From Paracentrotus lividus (taxonomy: Eukaryota; Echinodermata; Echinoidea; Camarodonta; Echinidae), in NCBI GenBank assembly GCA_940671915.1, contig CALNVZ010003435.1, positions 9,634,225-9,698,224 of the forward strand: a DNA stretch of 64,000 nt, written 5' to 3'. A program made the translations under genes and the position numbers. The stretch's first letter is position 1. Each line of letters starts with the position of its first letter. Positions 13,901 to 25,420 of this stretch are shown here, piece by piece. The notes under the pieces are model-generated. The model was not told where the DNA came from. It saw nothing but the letters and a program-made list of their open reading frames with translations, and made no database searches.

Positions 13901-15768
13901 AAATGAGATATGAAAACCTTGAAACTACCTAACAGATGACTGCTTCGAGCACAGTTTTTTTGTGTGTTTGTTTGATAATAGTCTGAGCAAAAGTTGCTCT
14001 GTCTCGTGTTTTTATCATTCTTGATGTGTTTTAGTTTTATCTATCTCACACCACATGTACTGACATGGGTAAATATATATATTTTTACCATTCTCCACTC
14101 TTCATATAGGGCAATTGAATTGAAGTAGAAGTAGAGAAGAAAAGTTTTTAGGCGCTTGCCAGAAAAAAAAAATGCCTAACAAAATATATGCAAAGCGAGC
14201 AATGCTAATAAAATACATACTCACACACTTAAGTTTAGTTAGTCCTGCTGTGGCTTTTTTTCCATTTTGTCGGACCAACAGGAACAAAATAATATAAACT
14301 GTCCAAAATACTTTTTGATAGAACTAAGTTTTGATTCCGCTATTCTCGTTTCTGTGTCTCAATAAAAAAATCTCTTCTCTTCTGCTTTTCATAATTGATA
14401 TATAAAAATATTGAACTTTGTAACAAAAAGCAAATTTATTCTAATTGCCATGGTGACGAATGAGTGATCTTATTTTTCAGTTTATACACTTTTCCCATTC
14501 TCAGCTTCTCGCTTTGGTTTTAGGACTAGAAATGGTTTGTTGTAGGTTTTATACAACTAATCAATTCCAATTTATCAAAACAGTCATGATGCATATGATG
14601 CCTTATTTAACACACACGATGTATGGTTATTTAAACCAACTCTCTGTTTGTATCAATTTAAAGTGATATTTAAGCTGATGAATTGGCGCGGTGGCAGCAC
14701 TTGTGTTTTACATGGCAACAGATCAACTGTGGTCTAGTTAGATCAGGTAATGATTTGTAAAAAAAAAAACGATTTTGGGATTTATGAGGGTAAAATTTCT
14801 ACAACATTCAATGTTATTAAAATGAGGAGAGAATGTATTAACCACAGCATACGGTACATAGTCAGGCACGGAGTATTATTGGAATATTGGAGCACAGTAT
14901 TTTAAGCTTATGGTTACTAATTCAGCTTTGAAGACATTTATAATTATAATAAGATGAATTTTGCAATGATGTGGTAGATACTGATACCTTATCTGAGGTC
15001 AGATGTATCCATGAATAATTGAGAGTACATTGAACAAGGATTTACAGAATATTTGTCTCTCTAACTCTATATTTTCTGGGTGTGGTTGAACAATAAAAAG
15101 CAGTGAAAACTCTTTGTTATAAAAAATGTAACCATTCCATACACAGACTTTTTTGAAGATGAAGGAAGAGAAATTGGTTTCCTGTGATGCCGATGGTCTT
15201 AAGGTCTTTGATGATAAATGCAGCAACATTGAGTGGGAAATCTTGAGTTTCTGTCGCTCCATAAAACTAGGTGTGTTTCAGAGTGTGAAGATGAAGGCTT
15301 ATCCACATCCTCCATTCTAACGTTGAACACTGGTTAAGCACATTAACTGCTGGCACATTTCACAAAGCTTTTTTTTTTTTAACAATAAGATCCTTCCCAA
15401 TTCCAGATTGCAATTTGTTCCATTTTCTTTCCAACAAGAACTAGATCAAGATGCACTTTGATTTACCACATACAGTGATGAGACGAAGAAAAGGCAGCTA
15501 AGCGTTGATCCGTATTTTTAAAATATATCCACTCCACAATTCAACAAGCAAGAAAGGTTTTTATCACTTTGTTATCCATTTTGCACTTTACAACTGCGTT
15601 CAAGCCAATACAAGTGGCCACAGGTTACAAAGTGCTTTTGACGAAACCTACCCCTTCTCTATAAAGCCCCATGCCCCTCCCTCATATACTCTAATTTCAA
15701 TATTTTTTGCACCCTAACGCCACCTGACAAACGTTTAAACGAGTCCACAAGGAGCGCTTGAAGCTATG
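10983..15768 (-). other. Downstream of the stop codon; probable 3' UTR then intergenic DNA
   Basis: This stretch of about 4.8 kb is AT-rich but comparatively free of microsatellites and foldback elements, apart from a run of 20 G at 13878-13897. No coding exon is recognised on either strand. On the minus strand several AATAAA signals occur (plus-strand TTTATT, for example near 14437, 13263, 11995 and 11882), so the 3' end cannot be fixed from sequence. That the gene-proximal part is 3' UTR is inference. Confidence 0.35.
13878..13897. repeat. Run of 20 G
   Basis: A homopolymer G run within GGGGTGAGGGG, capable of forming G-quadruplex structure. Confidence 0.9.
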
Positions 15769-16515
15769 TCAGACACAGTCAGGTCCTCCTTCGTGCTTTA
15801 GTCTGACCCCACTGCCCCTATTTGTACCCCTAGCACTCGCATGAAATCTGCTGTTAGAGTTTGGTTGACAAGATGGCGAGTTGGGTTGTTGTTGGGATTG
15901 CAGGAGTCCATCTGTGCTACTACTGGTACTGACTCTACTATCATCACACACATTGATAATATTGTTGTTTGTCTTGACTAAGCTCGAGTAGGGAGGCGGC
16001 CCTTCCGAGTCAGAGTCTACGAGATTCAGCGGGCTCCGCGTCTCGCTATCGATCGCATCCTTGTTAACGCCACCTTGTAACGTCGTCACCGTCGTTGCAC
16101 CGTGTTTCACTCCTCCTCCTCCTCCTCCGACGATCCCGGCTCTACTGCTGCCTCCGCCACTGCCTCCCCGTTTTGACTGGGAGGACTGGGAGGCATTCGA
16201 CGCGCTCCGCCGTACCGAATGCCGCTGGAGATTTTCTGTTTTGCTCCTACATTGTATCATCAGATCTTGCCTCTCACTGTCATATACAGTCCGATTAGGA
16301 GGCGCTCTGATGCCGTTTTCAGACATGACCTCCCGGTGTATTCTAATGTTGTCTCTCATGTGTTGTGGTTCGTCCTCATCTGGGAGGCATACCGATGTGG
16401 GGAACTTTTCTGTGGACTCACTGTGGGAACACACCATCTCACGTTGTTTCCGAAGCCTCTCTTGTTGATGTTGTGCAGAGAATCTATGACTGGCTATCAG
16501 TGGTGACTGATTAAC
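15769..16515 (-). CDS. PMEPA1/LDLRAD4-like: Last coding exon of a PMEPA1/LDLRAD4-like TGF-beta signalling regulator (cytoplasmic tail)
   Basis: The exon opens after a good acceptor (pyrimidine tract ending CCACAG, bases 16520-16516) in phase 0 and reads 248 codons to a TGA at 15771-15769. The tail holds the family hallmark RAPPNRTVYDS. Its PPNR (16302-16291) is the Smad-interaction motif of PMEPA1 and LDLRAD4. A PPxY motif follows, GPPPYSSL (PPPY at 15999-15988), the site known to bind WW domains of Nedd4-type ligases. Upstream, VCLPDEDEPQHM aligns by position with the vertebrate segment that carries the first PPxY, but no PPxY remains. Between the motifs lies a Ser-rich, Gly-rich linker with six consecutive glycines; the end is Ser/Gln/Asn-rich. 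By family knowledge the protein sits on endosomal membranes, holds receptor Smads and lowers TGF-beta/activin/nodal signalling. Orthology to both vertebrate paralogues is inferred from motif order and spacing, not from an alignment search. It joins in frame to the exon at 18056-17860. Confidence 0.88.
   Translation of the reverse strand, partial: VNQSPLIASHRFSAQHQQERLRKQREMVCSHSESTEKFPTSVCLPDEDEPQHMRDNIRIHREVMSENGIRAPPNRTVYDSERQDLMIQCRSKTENLQRHSVRRSASNASQSSQSKRGGSGGGSSRAGIVGGGGGGVKHGATTVTTLQGGVNKDAIDSETRSPLNLVDSDSEGPPPYSSLVKTNNNIINVCDDSRVSTSSSTDGLLQSQQQPNSPSCQPNSNSRFHASARGTNRGSGVRLKHEGGPDCV
15988..15999 (-). other. PPxY (PY) motif PPPY
   Basis: Four codons for Pro-Pro-Pro-Tyr, residues 226-229 counted from the Met at 18018, preceded by an acidic stretch DSDSEG. 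PPxY motifs bind WW domains such as those of Nedd4-family ubiquitin ligases. It is the only PPxY in the predicted tail. Confidence 0.85.
16291..16302 (-). other. Smad-interaction motif PPNR
   Basis: Four codons for Pro-Pro-Asn-Arg inside RAPPNRTVYDS, the same core motif that in vertebrate PMEPA1 and LDLRAD4 is needed to bind Smad2/3. Residues 125-128 when counted from the Met at 18018. Confidence 0.85.
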
Positions 16516-17859
16516 CTGTGGTCAAAGAAACAAAACGGATAATTAGAATGATATTAATTTTCGGATGTAGCATGTTAAACTTTACAATTTAATGTGTATA
16601 TAGTACATGAAAGTCTCATAACTACCTCAGACCAATGCAGGGCTCTTCAATAAATCATTTGCTAAAATAACAGTAAGTTTTTCTCTATACATACAAATGC
16701 CTAGCCAGCTCGATCATATGAACCTAATTTTCATATGACGAGAATGACTGCAACCCTCTTCCAGACAAGATGGAATCTTCTAATTTTAGGGTTAACATCG
16801 ATTCTTCAGCCACACTGATTGTGGACACATTGCATGCATGCCCCATGGTAATTGTTCGTGAGAGTAACACACTACCCAATATTTCTATTGCTTTTGTTGT
16901 ATTTTTAAGAACATATTATTTATGGGAGAGAGAATGGGAGAGAGAAAGAGAAAGGAAGGAGGATGGGAGTAGAGCACATGACCATGTTGTTTGAACATTA
17001 ATCACTATTGTTAAAACTAGCACATTTTCCCATGACTGATCTTAATCAGAACTAATCACGTACCCCTCCCCCCTTGTTCCTGCAATGCTATGTTTAGTTT
17101 CCTACCAAATAAGGACACAGTGGAACCTCACACCATGAATTTTATCGGGTACGAAAGAATTAAACTAGTCAAAACATCAGGGTTTTCATTTTCTTTCCAA
17201 CCAACTAACCACCCGGCTTATCATCCGAGCCCATATTTCATAACGCCTCTATCCTTAATGAGTTCGACATTCTCCCCCTGATTAAATGTGACAATGTTCC
17301 AGGGGCCCCGGTCCAACCTTTGACCCGACCTCTCGACCTCCACACCAGGGATCCAGGGGGTGGGGTGGTGGCCCTGCCTGCACAAAGGATTCATGGAACA
17401 TGGATCCTAGCTCGCTGGCAGGGACAATACAGGAAGACAATCTGCTATTTTTGGAAACTCAAATTGTTGTATTGTGTGGTGTACGCCAGTAAAAAGAATC
17501 TATGCTCGGCTTTTTAACGACGCAACAACTATCATACTGAACTGGGTTATGTAAAACTTCAGCAATGCTACATTGTGTGCATCTATGAAAAATCACTCAG
17601 AATTTGCTTTATATCATGGCCTTTTTACCATTTACAGGGGTATTTTCAAAGGGTTGGGGTTGGTTCACACTCCATTTTTTCCCCACTGGGCATGTTAATA
17701 CATCCAAGTTAGTAGTGATACTACAAAATTTTCAAGAATTAAGGGGTACTACTTCATCCTCAGCCCCTAATCTAATTCTATTACCGGGCCATGTGAATAA
17801 CTCAAGAAGATTCTATGATGTATTTCTCTGGTATGATAAGATCCGCCGAACACACTTAC
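16516..17859 (-). other. Intron between the transmembrane and tail exons
   Basis: This 1344 bp stretch is bounded by GTAAGT on the 5' side and CCACAG on the 3' side and is phase 0. It contains a short GA-rich tract near 16925-16965 and no credible coding exon. The short open frames inside have no recognisable domain. Confidence 0.8.
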
Positions 17860-18056
17860 CGGTACAGGAGGATTGTCCGATGTAATAGAATAACTAGAGG
17901 TGGGAAGGGAGGACGAATGCGACGCAAGGCGGCTGCTTCGACGGTAGTAAAACATGATGACACAACACAAACACACGACAGTCAACGGCGCCAGTACCAC
18001 CAAGACAAAATATTCCATGTGCCACGCACCGCTGCTAGTGCTTTCTTCTTTTGCAC
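17860..18056 (-). CDS. PMEPA1/LDLRAD4-like: Transmembrane exon of the PMEPA1/LDLRAD4-like gene
   Basis: A 197 bp exon. The acceptor is a long T/C tract ending ACTTCAG (to 18057) and the donor is CCG|GTAAGT (GT at 17859). It enters needing two bases to complete a codon and leaves in phase 0, matching the next exon at 16515. It reads AKEESTSSGAWH then MEYFVLVVLAPLTVV..., one hydrophobic helix of about 22 residues (residues 4-25 counted from this Met), then the basic stop-transfer RRSSR and a Ser-rich stretch ending NPPVP. The cysteines CLCC within the helix could be palmitoylated (inference). The same order, short outside part, helix, basic Ser-rich stretch, then the PPNR tail, is seen in PMEPA1 and LDLRAD4. 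If translation started at the Met at 18018 the protein would be 301 residues, close to vertebrate family length, but an upstream exon probably adds an N-terminus because the frame stays open to the acceptor. Confidence 0.87.
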
Positions 18057-18621
18057 CTGAAGTAGATGGAAGGAAGAAAAAAAGGGAGAAAAAGCGAGAT
18101 GGTTAGTTTTGTCATAAAAATTTGTACATACAATACTCTGAAGGAAATAATTGTGGATATTTCAGGTACAAAATCTTACGTGTACATCACTTGCAAATTA
18201 GATCATTCACATAGTATTTGACATACAAATAAAGATGTGCGACATTATAAAGCAACGCAAAATTATTCCTCCAAAGTCAAGATTACGAGGCTAATTCCAG
18301 ATCACAATTTGAGGCATTCGTACGACTACTTGTGCTAAAAAATAAGCCACCACATGAAATATCCTCAACGTGACACTGTTGATTATGGTTTGGAAAGAAG
18401 AAAGGATCATGAGGCCGTGTTTTTCTAGGGCAAAAGGGTTATTTTTCGACCCCACCCCCTCTGCAAAGTCTATTCAGGATGGAATTTAACTGGATTAACA
18501 CGCAGACAATGCCACATTACTATGATTCATACTTTGGATTCTTTGAGAAAAATTTCTGCTCACAGCATGTGACAATGTTTCTCAGGACCAGATGGTCACA
18601 TTCACTGAACAGACTAGAGAA

Positions 18622-18845
18622 TTAGAAAGAAAGAAAGAGAGAGAGACGAGAGAGGGGCGGGGGGGATCGAAAAGGGGAATTGAGAGTGGAGGCGGAGAGC
18701 AGAGAGATAGGAGGAGATGAGCGGTGAAAAAGTTAAAGAAGAGTAAAATAACGAGCAATAGGAGATAGAAAAATGAGAGGGAGAAAGAGGGGATAGAGAA
18801 AGACCCTCCCCCAAAAAAAGATAAAGGGAAAGGAGGGCAATTGCT
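18622..18845. repeat. Polypurine (GA-rich) tract
   Basis: Plus strand almost entirely A/G with GAGAGA, GGGGCGGGGG and AAAGA words. It lies in the presumed intron upstream of the transmembrane exon. Confidence 0.85.
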
Positions 18846-21703
18846 TTTGACATTTCAATAATGTGTGGTTTAGATTACATCAAGCTGAGGTCTGCTGCGG
18901 CTTGTTCACATTCATGTCGCTATCTGCAACAAGAACATATTACTAAAACGACTACCCACAGACTCTTGCCGTAGTCAGTCCCATCCATCTGTTTTAACAC
19001 CAATTGCAGCAAACAATAGCTCTTTAATAATGAAGAGCTTGCCCAATAGCCTATGGCAAGACTTAATTGGAAAATTTTTCACCGACAAACAGAATACATC
19101 ATATGCCTACTGAGGAGGCTTTGAGGTACGCATGGAAAAAAAAATCTAGTCACTGACATAGCACACACCAGCTCATGCATTAGCCATGAAAGTGCTTTTG
19201 TTCTGCTTGAAGCCCCCCCCCCCAGATATTGCTGCCATCAGTGCAGTGTCTACCAAAGTCGGAGACGAAGTACGAAACACTAGTGAACATCTGAGTGATA
19301 AATTAACAGTACTTTAGGAAATTATTATCCCAATTGCCGAGTAAATATGCCTACATTAATTCCCTTGATGATGAACCAAAAATCTATTTTTTAGTAATCA
19401 AAAGCAGACATCATTGTGATGTCTCAAGAACATAATATCACAAGATATATAAATATAACTAGACAGTGCGGTATACCCAATATATCACTTTCCATTCATG
19501 ATACACATAAACAGAAACTGAAACTAAGCTACAAGCACTTACTTCAGTCATTCAAAAAGCAATCTTGCAGACAGTTTTTTTTCTAATCTTCACTTTAGAG
19601 GCAGAGTCAACTACATTTATAGAAAATCCCTTGATAAATATTCATTCACAGTCGCATGACTTTTAAACATACATACAAAGCTATCAATCATTTTCTCTAA
19701 TTATTGAGTTTACATTTCAGACGTTCCTCCTCACTTGGAAACCTGGTAGGTGCAGTGAAGCTATTTTCGTTCCCTACGTGCAGAACTTGGGGTATTTCTA
19801 CCCCGTGCCCATGTTTGCCGAGTGCGTTTTCACATAATTAAACATTGACTTTATGCTCTTCCGTAGACATAACATGTCTGCCCACGTGATAGTTGTTTAC
19901 GTTTGGCAAAAATTCATGTGTCAAAGCTATGTGTGAAGCATACACAGATCGCTTGGATCTCCGGTCATTTTGAAATAACTTTATCAATAACATGCCTGAC
20001 AAAAAGAATGAAATATATCAATGGTTCCATCGCCCACAATAGAACAAACTAGGCTCATCAACCTAGCAACAAGGCTTATGATTTTGATAATACCAATCTA
20101 TGATCAATACTGTTTTTATGAATACCTTTTATGATTAATACCAGTCATCGTTCTCGGTTGCAACGATGTGGAATAACTCGGGTTGAATCGCTGTACTTAG
20201 AACCCGGGCTTACAAAAGAAAGACGAAGGGAAAAAACCCAAAGGAGACTTGGATATTGTGCATGGGGATTATACACCCTGCTGTGATCATGTATGAATCC
20301 AGGAGAAAAATATGATCCATACCCGGAACTATCATTGAGAAGCGAAACCGATAAAGAAAAAAAACCCTCGCTCTCTGACTTCTATGCCGGTCTCGTCCGC
20401 CAGACGCAAGTCTTCACCTTCGCCAGAGAAAAACACTCTAGCACCTTGAAATCTAACACGAGTACTGCCAGCAGAAAAAAGGGGGTGAATATAGTCACAC
20501 ACGAGTCCTTGACATACATATATCAACTCAGACATTACCATCAAACAACAATTTCAGCTCAAGAAGCGTTTCTCAGGGCCAATTTTTTTTTAAAAGTCTG
20601 TGCAGACTAGACTACCACAAACTGTCTGGGTTCGGAGAGTGGGGAAGAGAGAGACAAGAGGAGAGAAAGAATCTCAAAAGGCATTTAACATAGATTAACA
20701 TTATGATAGCAATACCGACTCCCATCGCGCACAATTCATGTTGTAGACGTAATCCAGCTTTGATGTTAGACAAGCAACATATCATTTTTCTTGGCAGGGT
20801 TGGGTGGTAGGTGTCTGCAAGCAATCAACAAGTAGAAATTGTTTTTTTGTCATGATTTTGAGCAACAATATCAATTACAAACGGCATCAGTATTTTGACT
20901 TTATGACGGACTTGACCTTTCAACACTGATGGGCTAATACTAAAAATAAATCTTTTAAGGAGGACAATGATGTTTTTTTTCTCAGTAAATCATTCCAATT
21001 CAAATTTACAAAAATTAGAACATAATTACAGCATTTCAAGATACACACGTGGCTCGTCTTTTTTTGTGCATATACTTATAATATCAACCTCATGAATTTA
21101 AGTGGACGTATAACAAAAGTCCATAAAATATAATAATGTAACCGGTAACATTGGCAGATCTCCTATTAATGCTGGAAATAACCAGCATTTATACATTCAT
21201 ACGTCAAATTTTATACATCAACTGTGATCGTTAACGTAATGGCAATTATCAATGTCGTCATATTTTTTATAATACCATACCCCATTCTGCTATGGAGAAA
21301 ATGTAAGCCTAAATCATGTAGCAAAGACTTCAACTCATTACTCTGAATACCAATATTAATTGATCTACTCGTATAGTATTGAAATTTAAATAAAATTAAA
21401 GAACAATGAGCTTTTAATGCAGGATAATTAACCTCAATCATTAAAAAAAAAATCCTTGAATATTATTAGTAGAACTTTACCATTAAAAATATTCTTTCAA
21501 AGCCTTATTCTTGCGAACCAATTATTCGAATAATTAAACTTCTAAAAAGCCCATATAACGAAACATAAAATATCTAGATACTGTTGCACATTAGGCCAAT
21601 TACTGAAGTTAATTCCACATTTACAAAGCTGTGTAATATTCAGTCGGATGGTGTGAACTGCAGATGAACTAAGCCATATAAAGATTGTGTGCTATTTTTT
21701 TTT

Positions 21704-21928
21704 CAATTACTGTATTCGTCGTTAATTTCGCGCTGAGCGGCCTCAAAACATGTTCACAGGTTCTTAAATTTGTGTTGTATGTTCGTAAGCTCACAATTAA
21801 CCCATTCAATACATGCATAGGAAATCATGCCTATATATTCGCACGTTTTTAAATTCGCGCCTGCCGCTCTTTGTGCGAAATCCACTAAAATTGATGTACC
21901 GCGAATATTTCTATGAATACAGTAATTG
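21704..21928. mobile_element. MITE-like element with inverted ends CAATTACTGTATTC
   Basis: The left end, CAATTACTGTATTCGT, and the right end, ATGAATACAGTAATTG, are inverse copies. The 225 bp body holds TTTCGCG/CGCGAA-type words. A related stretch (TACTGTATAAACTGAATATT then TCGCG) lies near 26731-26790. Confidence 0.6.
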
Positions 21929-22157
21929 TTTCTACTCCCATTGATTTTTCATAAATTGGGGCGACACAGTATTTTCTCCTGTGAAAATTGCTGTGGTCTC
22001 TATTTCGTCTAAGATGTACGGTTAGGGTCACGATAAGTGGTATAGTATTAATTGAAGTTAGTAATTAAATTAGTATGCGGAGCAATTGTCCCAAAAGCAA
22101 ATGTCATTGAATCCATTAATTGTCTAATTAGAATAGGAGAAAACATCAGATTTCAAG

Positions 22158-22160
<3 letters not shown>

Positions 22161-22203
<43 letters not shown>
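22161..22203. repeat. GA microsatellite
   Basis: About 21 tandem GA units; a second block lies at 22311-22331. Confidence 0.95.
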
Positions 22204-22206
<3 letters not shown>

Positions 22207-22572
22207 CAGGATGTATTTTGTATGTATTCACACACGCAGACAGTTCACGGTCACAGAATGTTCATCTCTGTCTGGTTTCGCTCGTGCAGTCAATACCAGC
22301 TTGTCTGAACGAGAGAGAGAGAGAGAGAGAGAAATATATATCTATCTCTTCCTATGATATTACATTTAGAGAGTACAGGAACAAAGAAGAGAGATATAAA
22401 ACGATATTAAACTGCGATATTTATGTTCACAGAAAGAAGGGGACAAAAAGATATAGTTTTAGATGACACATGTAAGCAGGAAGTCTATTGTGATAGAGAA
22501 GAAGAGAAAGAAATAAAGTGACAAGCACAGTTTTATAAGGCTCATCTCATAGTTATGCTATTAATCGTTTCA

Positions 22573-22711
22573 GGGGAGCATTTCATCAAAGGACTTGTCG
22601 GACGTTTTATCCGACAAACTGTTATAAGCTACTGAAATGCTTGCATCTGATTGGATGAGAGCAAATTTGTCGGATAAAATGTCTGACAAGTGCTTTAATG
22701 AAATGCCCCCC
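22573..22711. mobile_element. 139 bp hairpin element, copy 1
   Basis: Begins GGGGAGCATTTCATCAAAGG and ends with the inverse of the same sequence. The arms hold CTTGTCGGACGTTTTATCCG and its inverse. Nearly identical to 54873-55011, with the same length. Confidence 0.85.
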
Positions 22712-22773
22712 AGGACAACTACCCCCAGAAATAGGGAAAGGGTTAGATGTAGAGTTAGAGGGCGGTTACCGGA

Positions 22774-22792
22774 GGGGGGGGGGGGGGGGGGG
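22774..22792. repeat. Run of 19 G
   Basis: A homopolymer G run 62 bp after the 139 bp hairpin. Confidence 0.9.
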
Positions 22793-24063
22793 AGTATCCA
22801 AGAATCGCTATTAACACAGTAATGGCTATGATGTTTGTATTCTACATGTATTTTTTCTACATATTATTGCTATTACTTAGGATTGTTTTAAATATTTGTA
22901 ATCACATGTTACAGTTTACTTTCTTATATCATTGAGCTGTATTGAAAATATAAATACAGGGAACTTGTAGAATATGCAGAGTAAATTACCCCAAAATAAT
23001 ATTCACAATACTTTTTATACATTAATCTAGCCAAGTTATACCTCTCTCAATAATGCAAACATGATGATAAGTATAAGTGTTTATTTTTACGGTTTTATTT
23101 TCACAAATTTCTCGAACATTTCCACTTCAATAAATGGCTCTCGCAATTTTCGCCAAACTTGTCCAAATAGGCCTACATGTATATCTATACACAAAAATAT
23201 TGGCTTAGGCCTATATACACGAAGAATATTTTTTTCTCATTCCGTGAACATAATAAACTGACCTTATTTACAAATCAAAATTATTGTCATGTCTCTACAT
23301 ATTGATATATTTTCTATATTAAAACCCTGCACCAGCCAAAGGCGGGGAAAAATATTGTTTCATAATCTATGTTTAGACTCAGACTTTGTAATTCTGCTTC
23401 ATTAGGCCGTGTGCATCACAAGTAGGTCATTTGGACCTTGTATTTAGACTTTAAAGCATTTTTTCCTGTTTTTATCTCTGGTTCATACCATTGTTGAGAC
23501 TAGAGCTCAAATATTTGCATTAATTGATAAGGTGCACAAAGGCATTGTAGAGAGGGTCTAGTAAATTTAAATGCAACCCCTGCCAGACATAATAACAGCT
23601 TTCAAGTACTTCTGGGTGCATTTTTTTTTTTTTTTTTTTTTTTTACAATTTGCAGTATAAAGTTGAAGCGGTAGTCTTCGATAGTAAACTTGTTTTTAAA
23701 TTTTCGATCTTGATTAGTTTTTATCCTTATCTTATTTTTTTTTGCTTTCATTTTTTTAAAAAAACCAACAAGTCAAGACGACTCTCATCTTGCTTCTGCA
23801 GAATTTTTCTCTTCACGTCCGAACGTCTGTTAATTCATCCATGTGTGTTCAACAAATTGCCATCATAATATTTCTAATTATTTCATATACATTATATAAA
23901 AATGGATATTATTCTCATTTCTGACTAAACGTTACAAAATGTACGTCAAACATACTCTCTGTGGATTTGTACATAGTCTGAACAAAATTGGCAATATTGT
24001 TAGCAGTGAGCACGGAAAGACGGAAAGGAAATAAATTTCAGATTAAAAAATGTCGACACATAC

Positions 24064-24271
24064 CTTGTTTACAATACCAAAAAATTGAAACGACACAGAC
24101 AGGAGCATGAAGGCTACACGAAATGAATCGCTTCAAAATATCCAGGCAGATCGTGAGAGGATTATCACCAAATGAGCAAGCAACAACACTAGAAATCTCA
24201 ATACACAGGTAAGAATCCACAAGTACAAGCAACACAAGCACGTCGTCTGCTAGAACTTGGAAATATAACAT
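24064..24271 (-). CDS. Candidate upstream exon, phase-compatible with the transmembrane exon
   Basis: A minus-strand open frame begins at the first Met after an in-frame stop and runs to a strong donor, CAAG|GTATGT (GT at 24063). It ends with one base of the next codon, exactly what the transmembrane exon at 18056 needs (G + GT gives Gly). The 69 residues start with a hydrophobic stretch (VLVLLVLV) and contain six cysteines, but not the acidic SDE pattern of an LDL-receptor class A repeat. A second reading starts the exon after TTCTAGCAG at about 24247, giving a phase 1-1 exon. Phase agreement alone happens by chance one time in three, so this is a lead only; the stretch could instead be 5' UTR or intron. 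Confidence 0.25.
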
Positions 24272-24284
24272 CCAGCCGGTGCAT
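24198..24284 (-). other. Short overlapping open frame beginning MHRL, possible upstream ORF
   Basis: A 28-codon frame starts 13 bases upstream of the Met at 24271, in a different frame, and reads MHRL... then ...ACVACTCG... to a TGA at 24200-24198. As I recall, vertebrate PMEPA1 also begins MHRL and has a CTC cluster before its membrane helix. No good donor with the phase needed for the exon at 18056 lies in this frame, so the similarity may be chance, or this may be an upstream ORF. Confidence 0.15.
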
Positions 24285-24479
24285 GGGGTGACATGTCACC
24301 GGAAAAAAAAAGAAGAACGTAGGTCAATATGAATTTCCTCACATGTAGCAATAATACTCCTCACGCAGACTGAACCATCATGTCAGCTTACGGAGATAAA
24401 GGAGGAAAAGAACATGGTTAAAACGGGTTATACAAAACTCATCACGACATACGTACATAGTTTATACGTTAAGCCGTGG

Positions 24480-25420
24480 ATGACTAGAAGAGACAATTGG
24501 CAAGACGTGCCAAGGGTGACCAACGGGTACTGGTTGTGTAGAACGGAGAGCTTAGCACGGGTTGGCGGTGGCAGCAGTAGTTGTAGTACATGTAGCACGA
24601 GTGGTGGTAGTCGCAAAGGCAGCGATGGCAGATCCACTGTTGGGATAGTATCAGGACGGCGGCGGTCTGCGAGAGAATGTCCGCGTATGTGTTTTGTCAT
24701 TAGGAAGACTGCGCTATGAATGTATGTAAGTTGGAAGGTGAACTTCTTCACCGCACACGTACACTAGCAGAGAACGGGTTGTCAGTCCCTGCTGTGTTCT
24801 ACGAACGTCTGTCTGCTAAATGTGTACTCGCCTGTCTCCCTTCTGTGTACACTCCTATATACAGCGATCCTCTCTCTCCCTCTCTCCCGAAATCTATCGC
24901 TCTCTTGCTCAGACAGATTGTGCACTAAGCCTTCCGCAATACCTCTCTTGCACCCTGCACATACACACACATACACACACACTGTCATTCAGACTAGAGT
25001 GAACCTCAGATGGAGTTGTATTTTATTGAGTACACGAATGTCCTCAACCAGTAAAGAGTGATTATGTCTGTGCTGGCATATTATAGGGTTTCCTATAGAC
25101 GTGACAAGCACACGGCCAATTACCAATCCATTTCTTTCTCTTCTTCTCTCTCTCTCTCTCTCGGTGACTCGCCCTTTACCGGCAAATACCATTTGACGGA
25201 TTTTTATTGGCCGATCTGAGTTCTCACATAGCCATTGGCTGTGCAGTCAATCGCGATACCTGTGTATTTGTGCCAGACTTGACTTCCTAACCATATTACG
25301 GCCGGGTCGCTGACGATTCCCTTTAATCAGCTGATCACACTCAGCGACTAGATTGGTCTGGGTGCATCACTCCTGCACGTTAGCGGGCAGTCTTTATGAA
25401 CTTACGGACACAATCTTGCT
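24480..25420 (-). promoter_or_regulatory. Possible 5' UTR/promoter region of the minus-strand gene
   Basis: Base composition becomes more mixed and GC-richer than the flanks. Minus-strand CCAAT boxes (plus ATTGG) lie at about 25206-25210 and 25234-25238, with CT/GA tracts between (25145-25162 and 24870-24890). It lies just upstream of the donor at 24063, so a first exon with its promoter here would fit. No TATA box or start site can be fixed. Inference from composition only. Confidence 0.22.

Larger units (their letters stand above)
18057..24063. other. Presumed intron or upstream DNA without recognised exon
   Basis: About 6 kb between the transmembrane exon and the candidate exon at 24064. 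It holds a polypurine stretch (18622-18845), a foldback element (21704-21928), GA repeats (22161-22203 and 22311-22331), a 139 bp hairpin (22573-22711) and a G run (22774-22792). Around 20140-20640 composition is more mixed and open frames exist on both strands, but no domain or convincing splice pair is seen. Confidence 0.4.

Noticed and set aside
16061..16506. Plus-strand open frames opposite the tail exon
   Set aside because: They are antisense shadows of the PMEPA1/LDLRAD4-like exon, which has splice sites and conserved motifs on the minus strand.
20293..20610. Plus-strand frame of 105 codons with soluble-protein-like composition
   Set aside because: No recognised domain, no convincing splice pair, and an opposing open frame on the minus strand; kept only as a remark.
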